Below the pieces are notes generated by a model. It had not been told where the DNA came from and did not search any database. It saw nothing but the letters and a program-made list of their open reading frames with translations. Shown here piece by piece: positions 12,189 through 22,800 of a DNA stretch of 64,000 bases (position 1 is its first letter; each line of letters opens with the position of its first letter). This DNA is from Amoebophrya sp. A120 (taxonomy: Eukaryota; Sar; Dinophyceae; Syndiniales; Amoebophryaceae): positions 1 to 64,000 of the forward strand of contig CAJINV010000009.1 of the NCBI GenBank assembly GCA_905178155.1, written 5' to 3'. Position numbers and translations under genes: made by a program.

Positions 12189-13615
12189 ATGAGCCGAGGC
12201 AGTCAGAGACGCGGGACACTGGCAGCTCTGCCTTTCGGCATCTCCGCCGCGACTGCAGCTGCACTGCCAGCCATCGAAAGCGAGAACTTTCTGGCAAAGA
12301 ACAATCGCAAGAACCTCCGAAGAACGAAAACCAGTGCGCCCGAACGTTCGCACTCAAAGAACCACAAGCGAGCGTCGCTCCTACAAAGGGGTGTAGTGCA
12401 GACTCAACCACATCCGCGGGAGGAAATCGAAAAACGGTGCAGCTATCACACCGGAATATACAACCGTGACTCTCCTGATGAGATTCAGAAGTTTGAAGTG
12501 TACAGCGTGAAAGAAAACGCATCCTGGTGGTGTTGCCGGAGTTCACAAGCTACAATGACACGACCGGGGAACCCCGCGTCGTGGAAAAAACCGCAGAGCT
12601 ATGTGAGGAGTTCGCCAGCCGCTCGGTCTTCGAAAAAAAACTCAGTAACAAAATCAAGTGGGACGTTGTGGTTCCCTTGTTTCGCCCCGGAGCACAGTAC
12701 AAGGAGGACGACGCGGAAACAGGCAGCCGCTACTTTTACTGGGGGCGGAAGGGCAGCGCCAACACCTGGGGCACGAGGACCAACGGCGACAGCAACAAGG
12801 GCATGGTTTCGAGCAACGCGGGCACGCGAGCCACCAGCTTCCAGGTGATGGACAGGATCATGGACGTGGTGGCCCACGTCGCCACCCAGCAAGTCATCGT
12901 GGCGGGTCATTCCGGCGGAGCCCAGTTCGTGCAGCGCTGGTCCCTGGTTTCTCAGATGCACATCCCAGAAGAAAAGGACTTCCGCGTGCAGTTGGTCTTC
13001 GGCAGCGCCAGTTCCTACGGCTACCTCGACCACCTGCGGCCCACGAAGGAGTGGAAAGCGTCGCAGTGTCTCGGCGGCAGTAAGAGCGCGTCCTGCTACG
13101 CGCCGGACCAAGTTCTCGGCGGTCCGTCAGCCAGCAAGTGGACCGCGAGCCTGCACGACCAGGTACCGGACGAATTGAAGGAGGCAATGCACCAAAAGGG
13201 TGCTGTGAGCGACAGGGAGGACATTGTTGGCAACGCCACGTCTTACATGCCTGTTCGCTCCTGGGAGGATCTTGACAGGGATCAGTGCCCGAAGCAGTTT
13301 TGGCCCGAGCTGCTTCGCAGCAAGATGCATTGCGAACAAACTCCCGCGGCCGGCATTTTGTACGTGAATGATTATTCCGATGAATCCGACAGGATTAGTA
13401 TTGAGAAAGTGATGGACGTGAGCCAGTATCTGCGGACCGAGTACTTTCCCAGATTTCAGACCCACATTGTGATTAACGAAGGCGACCGCTGTGCCTGCCT
13501 GGACAGCCCCGAGGGTTCCGCCAAGGAGAAAACTTTTGGCGATTATGTTCGCAACAAAGAGACGAACAACTACGGCAATTGGATTTTTCCCGACGACTAC
13601 TGCATACCGAATTGA
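12189..13615 (+). CDS. Alpha/beta-hydrolase, probably secreted, one apparent frameshift
   Basis: The start at 12189 is the first ATG in frame and gives an Ala-rich hydrophobic N-terminus that could be a signal peptide. A basic Ser/Lys-rich linker follows. The catalytic part begins ILVVLPEFTSYND, a typical hydrolase first strand, and carries the nucleophile elbow GHSGGA (serine in the G-x-S-x-G context; coded near 12902). A conserved-looking tail with CACLDSPEG and HIVINEGD may contain the catalytic His. The frame must shift by -1/+2 between about 12495 and 12525 (at AAAGAAAACG) to join the two parts, in an A-rich run where an indel error is plausible. Lipase, esterase or peptidase-like activity cannot be separated from sequence alone. 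Confidence 0.65.
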
Positions 13616-13872
13616 AAACACTTCTTACCCTTTCCGAGTCGATGTTTTTAGGACCAATCTTGATGTTGCTTGATTTTTATTATCCAGGCCGTGAACTAGA
13701 ATGGAAAAGGAAATCGAAATGGATATAAGAATTATTTGCGTCGTTAATGATGTAGCTCTTGTGCTGGTAGTTGTACTAGCAGCGCGATCCGCTTGATTCG
13801 TTCAATATCCCTGGTTTGTTGTGCATTCAGACTCGGAGAGCAAAGGAGGAAGTGTTTTTTCCAGACGGATAC

Positions 13873-14421
13873 ATGACCCCCGGAAGCTTTTCCGATACGT
13901 GGCTTGATGCCTGCGCCTTTCCCATCCAGGGCAAGCACGTGGACGCCCGGAAGCTTGCGTGGGCGCAGGGCCTCAGCCGGTACCAGCGAGGGTGGGCCTA
14001 CTACTACTGGCTGCGCTTTCACGCCGGCGATCGGTACCTTCCGGAGGAGGAATTGCAGGCTTTGGAAAAGTATTCCGTGAAGCCCGGTTTTGGGGACGAC
14101 GACAACCTGGGGCAGCAGGACACGCATGACAATGAACTGTCGCGCGCTCTGGTGCAGTTTCACCACCATTCCACTTTCCGCCACACCTGGACCAATGCCA
14201 AAAGGCGCATCCGATACCTGCTCAAGCGTCGCAACTACCACCGAAACAAACCCCCGAACACGCGGAAATCGAACCGGTACGCCGGCTACTACGCGAAGAA
14301 GCTGGGTGAGGTACGTGTCGCGCTGTCCGAGGAGGCGGTGACGGAGCTGGGCTCGGCGGCAGAGCTACTCGACGTTGCTCAATTGACTGTCGAGGACAAA
14401 GTGGAGTCGCTCTTTCAGTAG
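13873..14421 (+). CDS. Hypothetical protein, or 3' exon of the upstream hydrolase
   Basis: An open frame runs from 13816 without an ATG until 13873, and codes about 180 residues rich in aromatic and basic residues (for example WAYYYWLRFHAGDRYLP). The upstream in-frame residues FFPDGYMTP resemble the hydrolase end IFPDDYCIP. This could mean an alternative last exon reached by an intron ending at an AG near 13835-13850, or a local duplication. No convincing donor is visible before the hydrolase stop. Function unknown. Confidence 0.45.
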   Translation: MTPGSFSDTWLDACAFPIQGKHVDARKLAWAQGLSRYQRGWAYYYWLRFHAGDRYLPEEELQALEKYSVKPGFGDDDNLGQQDTHDNELSRALVQFHHHSTFRHTWTNAKRRIRYLLKRRNYHRNKPPNTRKSNRYAGYYAKKLGEVRVALSEEAVTELGSAAELLDVAQLTVEDKVESLFQ

Positions 14422-14678
14422 AAGCGGCAGCGTCACATATCTTGCATAAGAGTAAGGGAAATAACACGACTAAAAGAATTGCCAAACCAGGATCTGCCCG
14501 TCACACAGCATTCTCGTTTTCAATTACAAGTTACCATAGTTCATTGCATGCCTTTGTTCACAAGTGTTAACATCACACATCCTGCGCATTAAGAGTAGCA
14601 GAAACTTTCATTTTCCCCGCAATCTTCCCGACCGACAGACGAAATTAAGACCCACTACTTTTCTTCTTCCAAGAAAGG

Positions 14679-14969
14679 ATGTCGAGTTCGGAACCCGAAC
14701 AACCTGCCGAAGTGGTAAGATTTTCCTTTCCACAACTCAAATGTGCCTTGTCATCTGACGTACAATATTTTCATTATTTTCCAGGAGAAAAACAAAAAGC
14801 AATATTCGACAAGGACAACCCCGAACAAGATGCTGAATATGTTTTCCCATCTGTAACCCCATACGTAGGACAAAATTTTTTTTCGTGTTTATTGAGCCTC
14901 ATCGTTTTTAATGCCGCAGTGGGTGCGTGTTCAAGGGATTGGGATTCGAAATCGAATTCGATCGAGTGA
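14679..14969 (+). CDS. Small ORF of unknown status upstream of the RNR duplication
   Basis: An ATG in a pyrimidine-rich context opens a 96-codon frame. A canonical GTAAG...TTTCCAG pair (14716 to about 14783) could instead splice it to a 35-residue product. No homology recognised. Its 3' part overlaps the start of the duplicated block, so it may be a leader or a pseudo-ORF. Confidence 0.25.
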   Translation: MSSSEPEQPAEVVRFSFPQLKCALSSDVQYFHYFPGEKQKAIFDKDNPEQDAEYVFPSVTPYVGQNFFSCLLSLIVFNAAVGACSRDWDSKSNSIE

Positions 14970-17205
14970 TAACTCATGAGGGATTGTGTTTCGTCGCCTC
15001 GTCGGCAATAGCTTTCTATTCTCTCTTCGTACTTTCCGGTGAAGCAGTGTCGTAATACATGAAGGGTAAGGATTCTACTTTGTTTTCTTCGCGATCTTGT
15101 TCTGGGCTTGGGGTAAGATTGATAACGTGTTGATCTTTATGCTCTTAGCGCTTGCCTTAACCAGAAAGTGTTTGCATGCCGCAGACTCACCAAATCCAAA
15201 ATTGCGATTTAGAAAAACAAAAGTACAACTACGTCGAGAGAACCAACAGCTTACCTTCGCACTACGAAGATTTATACCTAATCGGCAGAGCAGAAGTTCG
15301 AGAAAAAATCATGACTGTCATCACCACTTCACCGCAGCAAAGCCCGTCCGCGGCGCTTTCCAAGGGGCTGTCCTCCATCGACCAGGACGGCAAAGCCGCG
15401 ACCAGCCACACGCCGGTGACGAACTCGCCCGCTTCTTCCGAGTCCGGACAGGAGCTCTCCTCTCCGGAAGAGCATCAGGACGTGGAGACAACCCCTTTCG
15501 GTGCGAAACAAAAGCTGCGCATTTCCGCGCACGCGAAGCAGGTGTCGGACGACCTGAAGAAGTGCGAGAAGGAGCAGGAGGTTTTGCTGAAAGAGAACAA
15601 GCAGCGGTGGGTGACCTTTCCCATCCACTACCCCGAAATCTGGGAGATGTACAAGCAGCACGAGGCCTCCTTCTGGACCGCGGAGGAGATCGACCTGACG
15701 GCCGACATGGCGGACTGGGACGGGAAGCTGACGGAGAAGGAGAAGCACTTTCTGAAGCACGTGCTCGCGTTCTTCGCGGGCTCCGACGGCATCGTGCTGG
15801 AAAACTTGAACATCAACTTCGCGTCCGAAGTGCAGCTGCCGGAAGCCCGCGCGTTCTACGGGTTCCAGGCCGGCATGGAGAACATCCACTCGGAAACCTA
15901 CTCCCTGCTGATCGACCAGTGCTGCCGCAACGACGAGCAGGAGAAGCAGAAGCTGTTTCACGCGATCACCACCATCCCGGTGATCAATAAAAAGGCCAGT
16001 TGGGCCGCGAGCTGGATGAACAACGAGCTGTGCTTCGCCATGCGGCTGATCGCGTTCGCGTGCGTGGAGGGGATCCTGTTCTCCGGGTCGTTCTGCGCCA
16101 TCTACTGGCTGAAGAAGCGCGGCCTGATGCCGGGGCTCACCTTCAGCAACGAGCTGATCGCCCGCGACGAGGGGCTGCACGCGGATTTCGCCTGTTTGCT
16201 CTACAACATGCTGCAGAACAAGTTGCCCGAAGAGATCGTGTTCGAAATCGTCCGCGGAGCGGTTGACGTGGAAAAGGATTTCATCTGCGACGCGCTCAGC
16301 TGCGACCTGATCGGCATGAACGCGAAACTGATGCAACAGTACATCGAATTCGTGGCCGACCGGTTGTTGGTCTCGTTGCACTACAACAAACTCTACAACG
16401 TGAAGAACCCCTTCGACTGGATGGAGCTCATCTCGCTGCAGGGCAAAACCAACTTCTTCGAGAAGCGGGTCGGCGACTACCAGAAGGCCGGGGTCATGAA
16501 GGCGGCCGAGGGAGCGGGGAACGGAACCAACACCGGCGCGGAAATGCACGGTTTCTCGATCGATGAGGACTTCTAAGGAAGTGGCTGTGCTCAGGTCTCA
16601 CGTAAGATAGTCAGAATTTTGTACCTCGATGAAAATGAAATTGATGCGGACAAGCGAAAGCTGCTGAATCTCGAAACGAAAACCTCGGCCTCATACGAAC
16701 TGAATTTTGGTGCTACTGCTGGGACTTGCGTTTTATCCCGTTCGGGGCTGCTGCAAGTAGTGTGCATTATGCATTTCAAATATGTTGAAGTGAACGTAGT
16801 AAAATTGAGCTCGTCGTCCCATTGTATACTCATAAATGTATGATGATTTGTTTTTCTAGTCTTAGTAAACCGTTGAACTTCTTTTCCAGTGTACAGACTT
16901 GGTTGTTGCAGCACGCGACGTATCTTCTAAAAGTCTTCTTACAAAAGGAGGGTTTTAGTTGCACGGTGTAGTAGGTAGCAGGGAGAGGTTTCCTGCTTGT
17001 CCAGAAATAACTAGAGCAACTCACGGCAAAGGGAAAGAGCTTCTAAACTCTCAATTTCTTGCTTTAGAAAATATTATGTCGGACTTTCTTTAGTTTCCTG
17101 TACGAGTCGTTGCAAGCGCAATCCGCTGAAAAGCCAAAGGAAAACCGATGCCGAAGAGATAAGACGCTCGTATGTTTTGTGTCCAGTAGAAGTGCACTTG
17201 TTGAG
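14880..17205 (+). repeat. Tandem duplication block, copy 1 (RNR small subunit)
   Basis: The block from about 14880 to 17205 recurs head-to-tail at about 17211-19490, offset by about 2,324-2,327 bases in the gene. Similarity covers the 5' flank (GATAACTCATGAGGGATTG at 14968 and 17278), the whole coding region and the 3' flank. Flanks carry small indels while most of the coding sequence is near identical. Confidence 0.9.
15311..16576 (+). CDS. RNR2: Ribonucleotide reductase small subunit (R2), copy 1
   Basis: Class Ia ribonucleotide reductase R2, 421 residues. It houses the di-iron/tyrosyl radical cofactor and pairs with the large subunit to make deoxynucleotides. Visible family landmarks in order are WTAEEIDL (first Asp ligand), the helix with [27 protein letters not shown] (radical Tyr and Glu/His ligands), [10 protein letters not shown] (Glu/His ligands) and the C-terminal FSIDEDF tail that docks on R1. 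The gene has no intron. An in-frame ATG at 15176 would add 45 residues, but the matching region of copy 2 is out of frame, so I chose [10 protein letters not shown] as start. The first ~70 residues are Ser/Gln-rich and variable. Confidence 0.96.
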   Translation: MTVITTSPQQSPSAALSKGLSSIDQDGKAATSHTPVTNSPASSESGQELSSPEEHQDVETTPFGAKQKLRISAHAKQVSDDLKKCEKEQEVLLKENKQRWVTFPIHYPEIWEMYKQHEASFWTAEEIDLTADMADWDGKLTEKEKHFLKHVLAFFAGSDGIVLENLNINFASEVQLPEARAFYGFQAGMENIHSETYSLLIDQCCRNDEQEKQKLFHAITTIPVINKKASWAASWMNNELCFAMRLIAFACVEGILFSGSFCAIYWLKKRGLMPGLTFSNELIARDEGLHADFACLLYNMLQNKLPEEIVFEIVRGAVDVEKDFICDALSCDLIGMNAKLMQQYIEFVADRLLVSLHYNKLYNVKNPFDWMELISLQGKTNFFEKRVGDYQKAGVMKAAEGAGNGTNTGAEMHGFSIDEDF

Positions 17206-17210
17206 TTTCA

Positions 17211-19490
17211 ATTTTCTCGTGTTTAAACCTCATCTTTGTTAATGCCTCGGATGCGTGTTCATCGGATTCGATCGAGTGATAACTCATGAGGGATTGCGTT
17301 TCGTCGGCTCGTCGGCAATAGCTTTCTATTCTCTCGTCGTACTTTCCGGTGGAGCAGTGTCGTAGTACATGAAGGGTAAAGATTCTACTTTGTTTGCTTC
17401 GCGATCTTGTTCTGGGCTTGGGGTAAGATTGACGTGTTGATCGTGATGCTCTTAGCGCTTGCCTTAGCCAGAAAGTGTTTTCATGCCGCAAACACACCAA
17501 ACCCAAAATTGCGATTTAGAAAAACAAAAGTACAACTACTTCGAGAGAACCAACAGCTTAGTTTCGCACTACGAAGATTTATTTCGTCGGCTTGAAATAC
17601 CGAATCGGCGAAGCAGAAGCTCGAAAAAAAAATCATGACTGTCATCACCACTTCACCGCAGCAAAGCCCGTCCGCGGCGCTTTCCAAGGGGCTTTCTTCT
17701 ATCGACCAGGACAGCAAGGTCGCGAGCATCGACACGCCGGTGACGAACTCGCCCGCTTCTTCCGAGTCCGGACAGGAGCTCTCCTCTCCGGAAGAGCGTG
17801 AGGACCACGTGGAGACCACCCCTTTCGGTGCGAAACAAAAGCTGCGCATCTCCGCGCACGCGAAGCAGGTGTCGGACGATTTGAAGACGTGCGAGAAGGA
17901 GCAGGAGGTTTTGCTGAAAGAGAACAAGCAACGGTGGGTGACCTTTCCCATCCACTACCCCGAAATCTGGGAGATGTACAAGCAGCACGAGGCCTCCTTC
18001 TGGACCGCGGAGGAGATCGACTTAACGGCCGACATGGCGGACTGGGACGGGAAGCTGACGGAGAAGGAGAAGCACTTTCTGAAGCACGTGCTCGCGTTCT
18101 TCGCGGGCTCCGACGGCATCGTGCTGGAAAACTTGAACATCAACTTCGCGTCCGAAGTGCAGCTGCCGGAAGCCCGCGCGTTCTACGGGTTCCAGGCCGG
18201 CATGGAGAACATCCACTCGGAAACCTACTCCCTGCTGATCGACCAGTGCTGCCGCAACGACGAGCAGGAGAAGCAGAAGCTGTTTCACGCGATCACCACC
18301 ATCCCGGTGATCAATAAAAAGGCCAGTTGGGCCGCGAGCTGGATGAACAACGAGCTGTGCTTCGCCATGCGGCTGATCGCGTTCGCGTGCGTGGAGGGGA
18401 TCCTGTTCTCCGGGTCGTTCTGCGCCATCTACTGGCTGAAGAAGCGCGGCCTGATGCCGGGGCTCACCTTCAGCAACGAGCTGATCGCCCGCGACGAGGG
18501 GCTGCACGCGGATTTCGCCTGTTTGCTCTACAACATGCTGCAGAACAAGTTGCCCGAAGAGATCGTGTTCGAAATCGTCCGCGGAGCGGTTGACGTGGAA
18601 AAGGATTTCATCTGCGACGCGCTCAGCTGCGACCTGATCGGCATGAACGCGAAACTGATGCAACAGTACATCGAATTCGTGGCCGACCGGTTGTTGGTCT
18701 CGTTGCACTACAACAAACTCTACAACGTGAAGAACCCCTTCGACTGGATGGAGCTCATCTCGCTGCAGGGCAAAACCAACTTCTTCGAGAAGCGGGTCGG
18801 CGACTACCAGAAGGCCGGGGTCATGAAGGCGGCCGAGGGAGCGGGGAACGGAACCAACACCGGCGCGGAAATGCACGGTTTCTCGATCGATGAGGACTTC
18901 TAAGGAAGTGGCTGTGCTCAGGTCTCACGTAAGATAGTCAGAATTTTGTACCTCGATGAAAATGAAATTGATGCGGACAAGCGAAAGCTGCTGAATCTCG
19001 AAACGAAAACCTCGGCTTCATACGAACTGAATTTTGGTGCTACTGCTGGGACTTGCGTTTTATCCCGTTCGGGGCTGCTGCAAGTAGTGTGCATTATGCA
19101 TTTCAAAAATGTTGAAGTGAACGTAGTAAAATTGAGCTCGTCGTCCCACTGTACTGGTACTGATAAATGTATGATGATTTGTTTTCCTTCTCTTTACCGA
19201 AATAAACTTTTGAACTTCTTTTCCAGTGTACAGACTTGGTTGTTGCAGCAAGCGACGTATCTTCTAAAAGTCTTCTTACAAAAGGAGGGTTTTAGTTGCA
19301 CGCTTGTCCAGAAGTGAGTAGAGCAACTCACGGCAAAGGGGAGGAGCTTCTAAACTCTCAATTTCGTGCTGAAGAAAATATTATTTCGAACTTTCTTTAT
19401 TTTCCTGTACGAGTCGTTGCAAGCCAAGGGAAAACCGACGCCGAAGGAAGATAAGACGCTCGTATGTTTTGTGTCCAGTAGAAGTGCTGT
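17211..19490 (+). repeat. Tandem duplication block, copy 2 (RNR small subunit)
   Basis: Second copy of the 2.3-kb block at 14880-17205. It lacks a short stretch present at about 16967-17000 of copy 1 and differs in small indels outside the gene. Confidence 0.88.
17635..18903 (+). CDS. RNR2: Ribonucleotide reductase small subunit (R2), copy 2
   Basis: 422 residues, a paralogue of the gene at 15311. All metal-ligand, radical-tyrosine and C-terminal docking motifs are kept. Differences cluster in the first 90 residues: SKVASIDTP replaces GKAATSHTP, and EDHVE replaces HQDVE with one extra residue. From there on the proteins look identical. It has no intron. The pattern suggests a recent tandem duplication or gene conversion of the catalytic part. 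Both copies look functional; whether they differ in expression cannot be read from the sequence. Confidence 0.96.
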   Translation: MTVITTSPQQSPSAALSKGLSSIDQDSKVASIDTPVTNSPASSESGQELSSPEEREDHVETTPFGAKQKLRISAHAKQVSDDLKTCEKEQEVLLKENKQRWVTFPIHYPEIWEMYKQHEASFWTAEEIDLTADMADWDGKLTEKEKHFLKHVLAFFAGSDGIVLENLNINFASEVQLPEARAFYGFQAGMENIHSETYSLLIDQCCRNDEQEKQKLFHAITTIPVINKKASWAASWMNNELCFAMRLIAFACVEGILFSGSFCAIYWLKKRGLMPGLTFSNELIARDEGLHADFACLLYNMLQNKLPEEIVFEIVRGAVDVEKDFICDALSCDLIGMNAKLMQQYIEFVADRLLVSLHYNKLYNVKNPFDWMELISLQGKTNFFEKRVGDYQKAGVMKAAEGAGNGTNTGAEMHGFSIDEDF

Positions 19491-19875
19491 GGTGTGCAGA
19501 ATGAATTCAAATTTATCGCTCAATGCGAGCTGGTGTACGAAGCGGCAAGCTTTTGTCTGGTTGCGGCGTTGGGAACCTCAACGCAATGTAGTTCGGGGAA
19601 GGAGAAGAAAAAGCGTACCTGCTAGAGCGCACGAACTTTTTTCGAGTGTGCACGCAGGAGCGGATCTGAAGAATGAAACATGAAAGAGTCGAAGGCCTTG
19701 CCGGCTCTATGATTGAGGGAGACCAAGTGTAACTGACGAGGGGTGCGAATCTTAACAGCTGCAATCATTTTCGCGATAAAAAAGGAAAGAAAAAATTTTT
19801 AGGATGAAAAAAATTTAAAGCGAATATCTGCCGGGCGCTCTTGCCCGGTAGTAGTTCTCTCTCGCCCGCAGCAGA

Positions 19876-22800
19876 ATGACGATGCGCGGCGTTCTTTCTC
19901 GGAGCAACAAAAGGCTCAACGGCGTTGCCATGCGCCTTCTCTGTTTTCTCGTCGCGGTACATTCTACTTCGGGACACGCCTCGCAACTGCAGAAAGCCCT
20001 ACATGAGGAACATTACCAGCACTCCTCGGAAACGCAGACCGGCCGACTCTTCGGCGAGCTCGCGACTGCTACCCTTCAGAGAGCTTCTTCCCGCGCAACT
20101 GCGACAGTCGAAGGCCGTTATGGTGAACAAATCGACCGCGGGGGCCTCGCAGCGAAGGGAGCAAAGAAGGGGTTTCTCCAAGGCGGGGGAGAAGGTGCAG
20201 CACAGGCGCGCCGAGACCACAGTGGTCCTCCTCTAGCAGAGTATCAAAAGTAAAAATGTCTGGGTCTGGAAACTTGTGATGCTGGGTGGCGTCTCATGAT
20301 GAGGCTACAAATGCTGGCTCAGCATGACAAGTTTCTGAGCGCCTAGGTGTTGCCTATTCTGCATGACAAACTGCGCTTCTGCATCACAAAAAAACGGAGC
20401 GCTTGGGTAACGTGCATGACAGATTTAAGAATCATGCCAGACAAGCATGACAAACATAAACTCTTCCAGACCCAGACATTTTTACATTTGATACAGAGCG
20501 ATCGTTCACCATCCCACTGACAAAGCAGTTATGTCTTCAACGGTCGTTAGCGTACAGAAGGGTGAATTTGTATTGCATGGCTTGCATTTAGTTAAAAGAG
20601 AAGGGCGCTGCGTATTAGACACACGAGCCCAAGCATCCCACGCAGCGTGAAGGGCTGCTCGTCGCGCGGTGGCACTTGCAGCACCGAAAGAAGTGGTCCT
20701 GCGGGGGCCCGCCGGACTGTGTAGGGCATATGTAACCAAAGATGGTGAATCGTGGGGCTCTTGTTCATCTGCGCGTCTGCCTCAGAAGTTCCTCTCCGGA
20801 ATGGTCGGGAGGGAGGGCGACGCCTGAACACAGGGGCACTAGTTCAACACGTGCGCTCTCACGAGTTGTGGCTGTGGCTTGGAATTGGATATCTGGGAGT
20901 AGCCTCGGGTGGAAGGGAAGGCACGACTCGGCTACGGGCACTAGCTTGCTTGGCCTGGTGTGCTCAAAAAAGTGCACAGATAGGCCATGGGAAGGAACGC
21001 AAAGGGGGAAAAAGCGGAGTCCTCTGCTGCCCTAAGCCCGTCTGTATTCTGCTGAAAATGCCGCAAGATTTCACGCGCCTGCCGGAAAAATGCGTCAAAG
21101 CTCTCGGCCGGGTCCTTTCGTCCTTGCCTGCCTTCTTGCTTAGTTGTATGCGCTTCGCAGCCTTTATTTCTGGCGTCTTTGCCGCGGCTGCTGCTGCTGC
21201 AGTGCTCTTCTGCGAGAACGGGGAGGCGCAAAAATCTGCCCAAAGAACGGCGCCCGGGCCATGTCCTCTGGCTGCCCACTGCACAAAAGCCCGCGGCTGC
21301 TGCGCGGTGCAGGGCCTTCTACTTCCCAGAACAGGGCCAAGAGGGACAGGGTCCCGGCGGGCTCATCTGCAATTTGTCATGCACAATTCACTACAAATTC
21401 ACCACTTCTCATGCTAACGCGTGTTAAAGCTCTAACTAAGCGATCGCTCACCATCCCGCTGACAAAGCAGAAGGTCGTGTTATTGTGAGGAAAAATCCCC
21501 CCTCCCCATACCAAACCGGGACACTTCTGAAAATTTGTGATGCAGATTTGAGACCACAAATCGTCGCTGTATTGCATGAAGGCAAGTCTACAGGCTCCGC
21601 CACATTCTACAGGCGGTTTGTCATGCTGTTGCTCCTACAGCGTAGACGTCTGCCATGCTACGCGCCTAGGCCAAAACTTGTCTACTCAGGCCTGATATGG
21701 GCCTGCAGTCCTCGCCAGCGAGACAAATCTGATTTGTGTACTCAAATACAGCATCGGGCGTTTGCCGTCACTATGCTACCCTCAAAAATTTATAAGAGGG
21801 TGGCGCGGCGAGCGGCGGTGTTGGCGAGTGGTTCTGCGGGGAGGTCCTTCCCTGCCTGGGAGGTGCTTTGCCTTCTACTACCTACATCCAGTCACAACGT
21901 AGCTGCTTTCACGGTGGAGTTGCGGCATGGTGTGTTTTGGTCGGGGCGGGCGGCCTCGCTGCGTCCCTTGCTGATGGTCTACGCGGTGTTTTCGGCGACG
22001 CCGTACTCTTCTGCAGGGCGCCACGGTGTCCTTTACTACGTCAGCTGGTCCTTCAAGAGCCCTTTCGTCGTCATCCCAGTGCTGTCGTTGACAGACCTCG
22101 GGCTGATAATCCCGTTGCAGGAGGTTCGGTCCTTGGCGCGTCTTCGCCACCGGCAGGAGTCAGGATGGGTAGATGGGTCTCCTCGTTGTTGCTTGAGCTT
22201 GCTCAGGTCTTCGCTGCTTTCGGTGGTTGGTGGCCGCTCTTGAGTTTCAGGTGTGGGTCGGAGTTCGTTTGCCTCTCGTCAGTTTGGACGGAGTGCTCTC
22301 GTTCAGCCACCCCCCGGCGGTCGACTGTCGGCTATCTGGCTCCCCCAGCTCATGATTGCAGTGTTGGCTGGTGACGACGAGGTTGCGGACAGTTGACTTG
22401 TCATCTGTCTGGTTCGCCTATTTTGCTGCCACGACTGTTTGGTCCCCGGTCCCCTGAGGCGGGGGGATACGGGTTACCTGGTCGGGATGTCGCGCGGAAG
22501 GTGTCTCTCACGTCCCTTGCTCTTCGTACTCGCCGCTGAGTACAGTCGAGCACCTTGGTTGATCGCCACACTGTTTCATAGTGCTGAAACGACCCGGCTT
22601 TCACTAGGGGGAGCATTCGTACACTTTGTGCCCTCCGGGACTATGCCTCTGCTTCCGTCTAAACTGAGGGGTCCACTTATCCCTCTCGGTATTCGGTCGC
22701 AGAGAAGGGTTGCCGGGGTCTCCCTCGCATCGGTTCTCGATGTCGGGTGTGAGTTTGTAACTGCGGGGGCAGTGGTTGGCTTAGGTTTGCGGAGTACATC

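Noticed and set aside
15176-15310. 45-residue N-terminal extension of RNR copy 1
   Set aside because: The corresponding part of copy 2 is out of frame and the internal Met starts a conserved sequence in both copies.
15329-16549. 406-codon minus-strand frame opposite RNR copy 1
   Set aside because: A shadow of a strongly biased coding sequence; the + strand is clearly the R2 enzyme.
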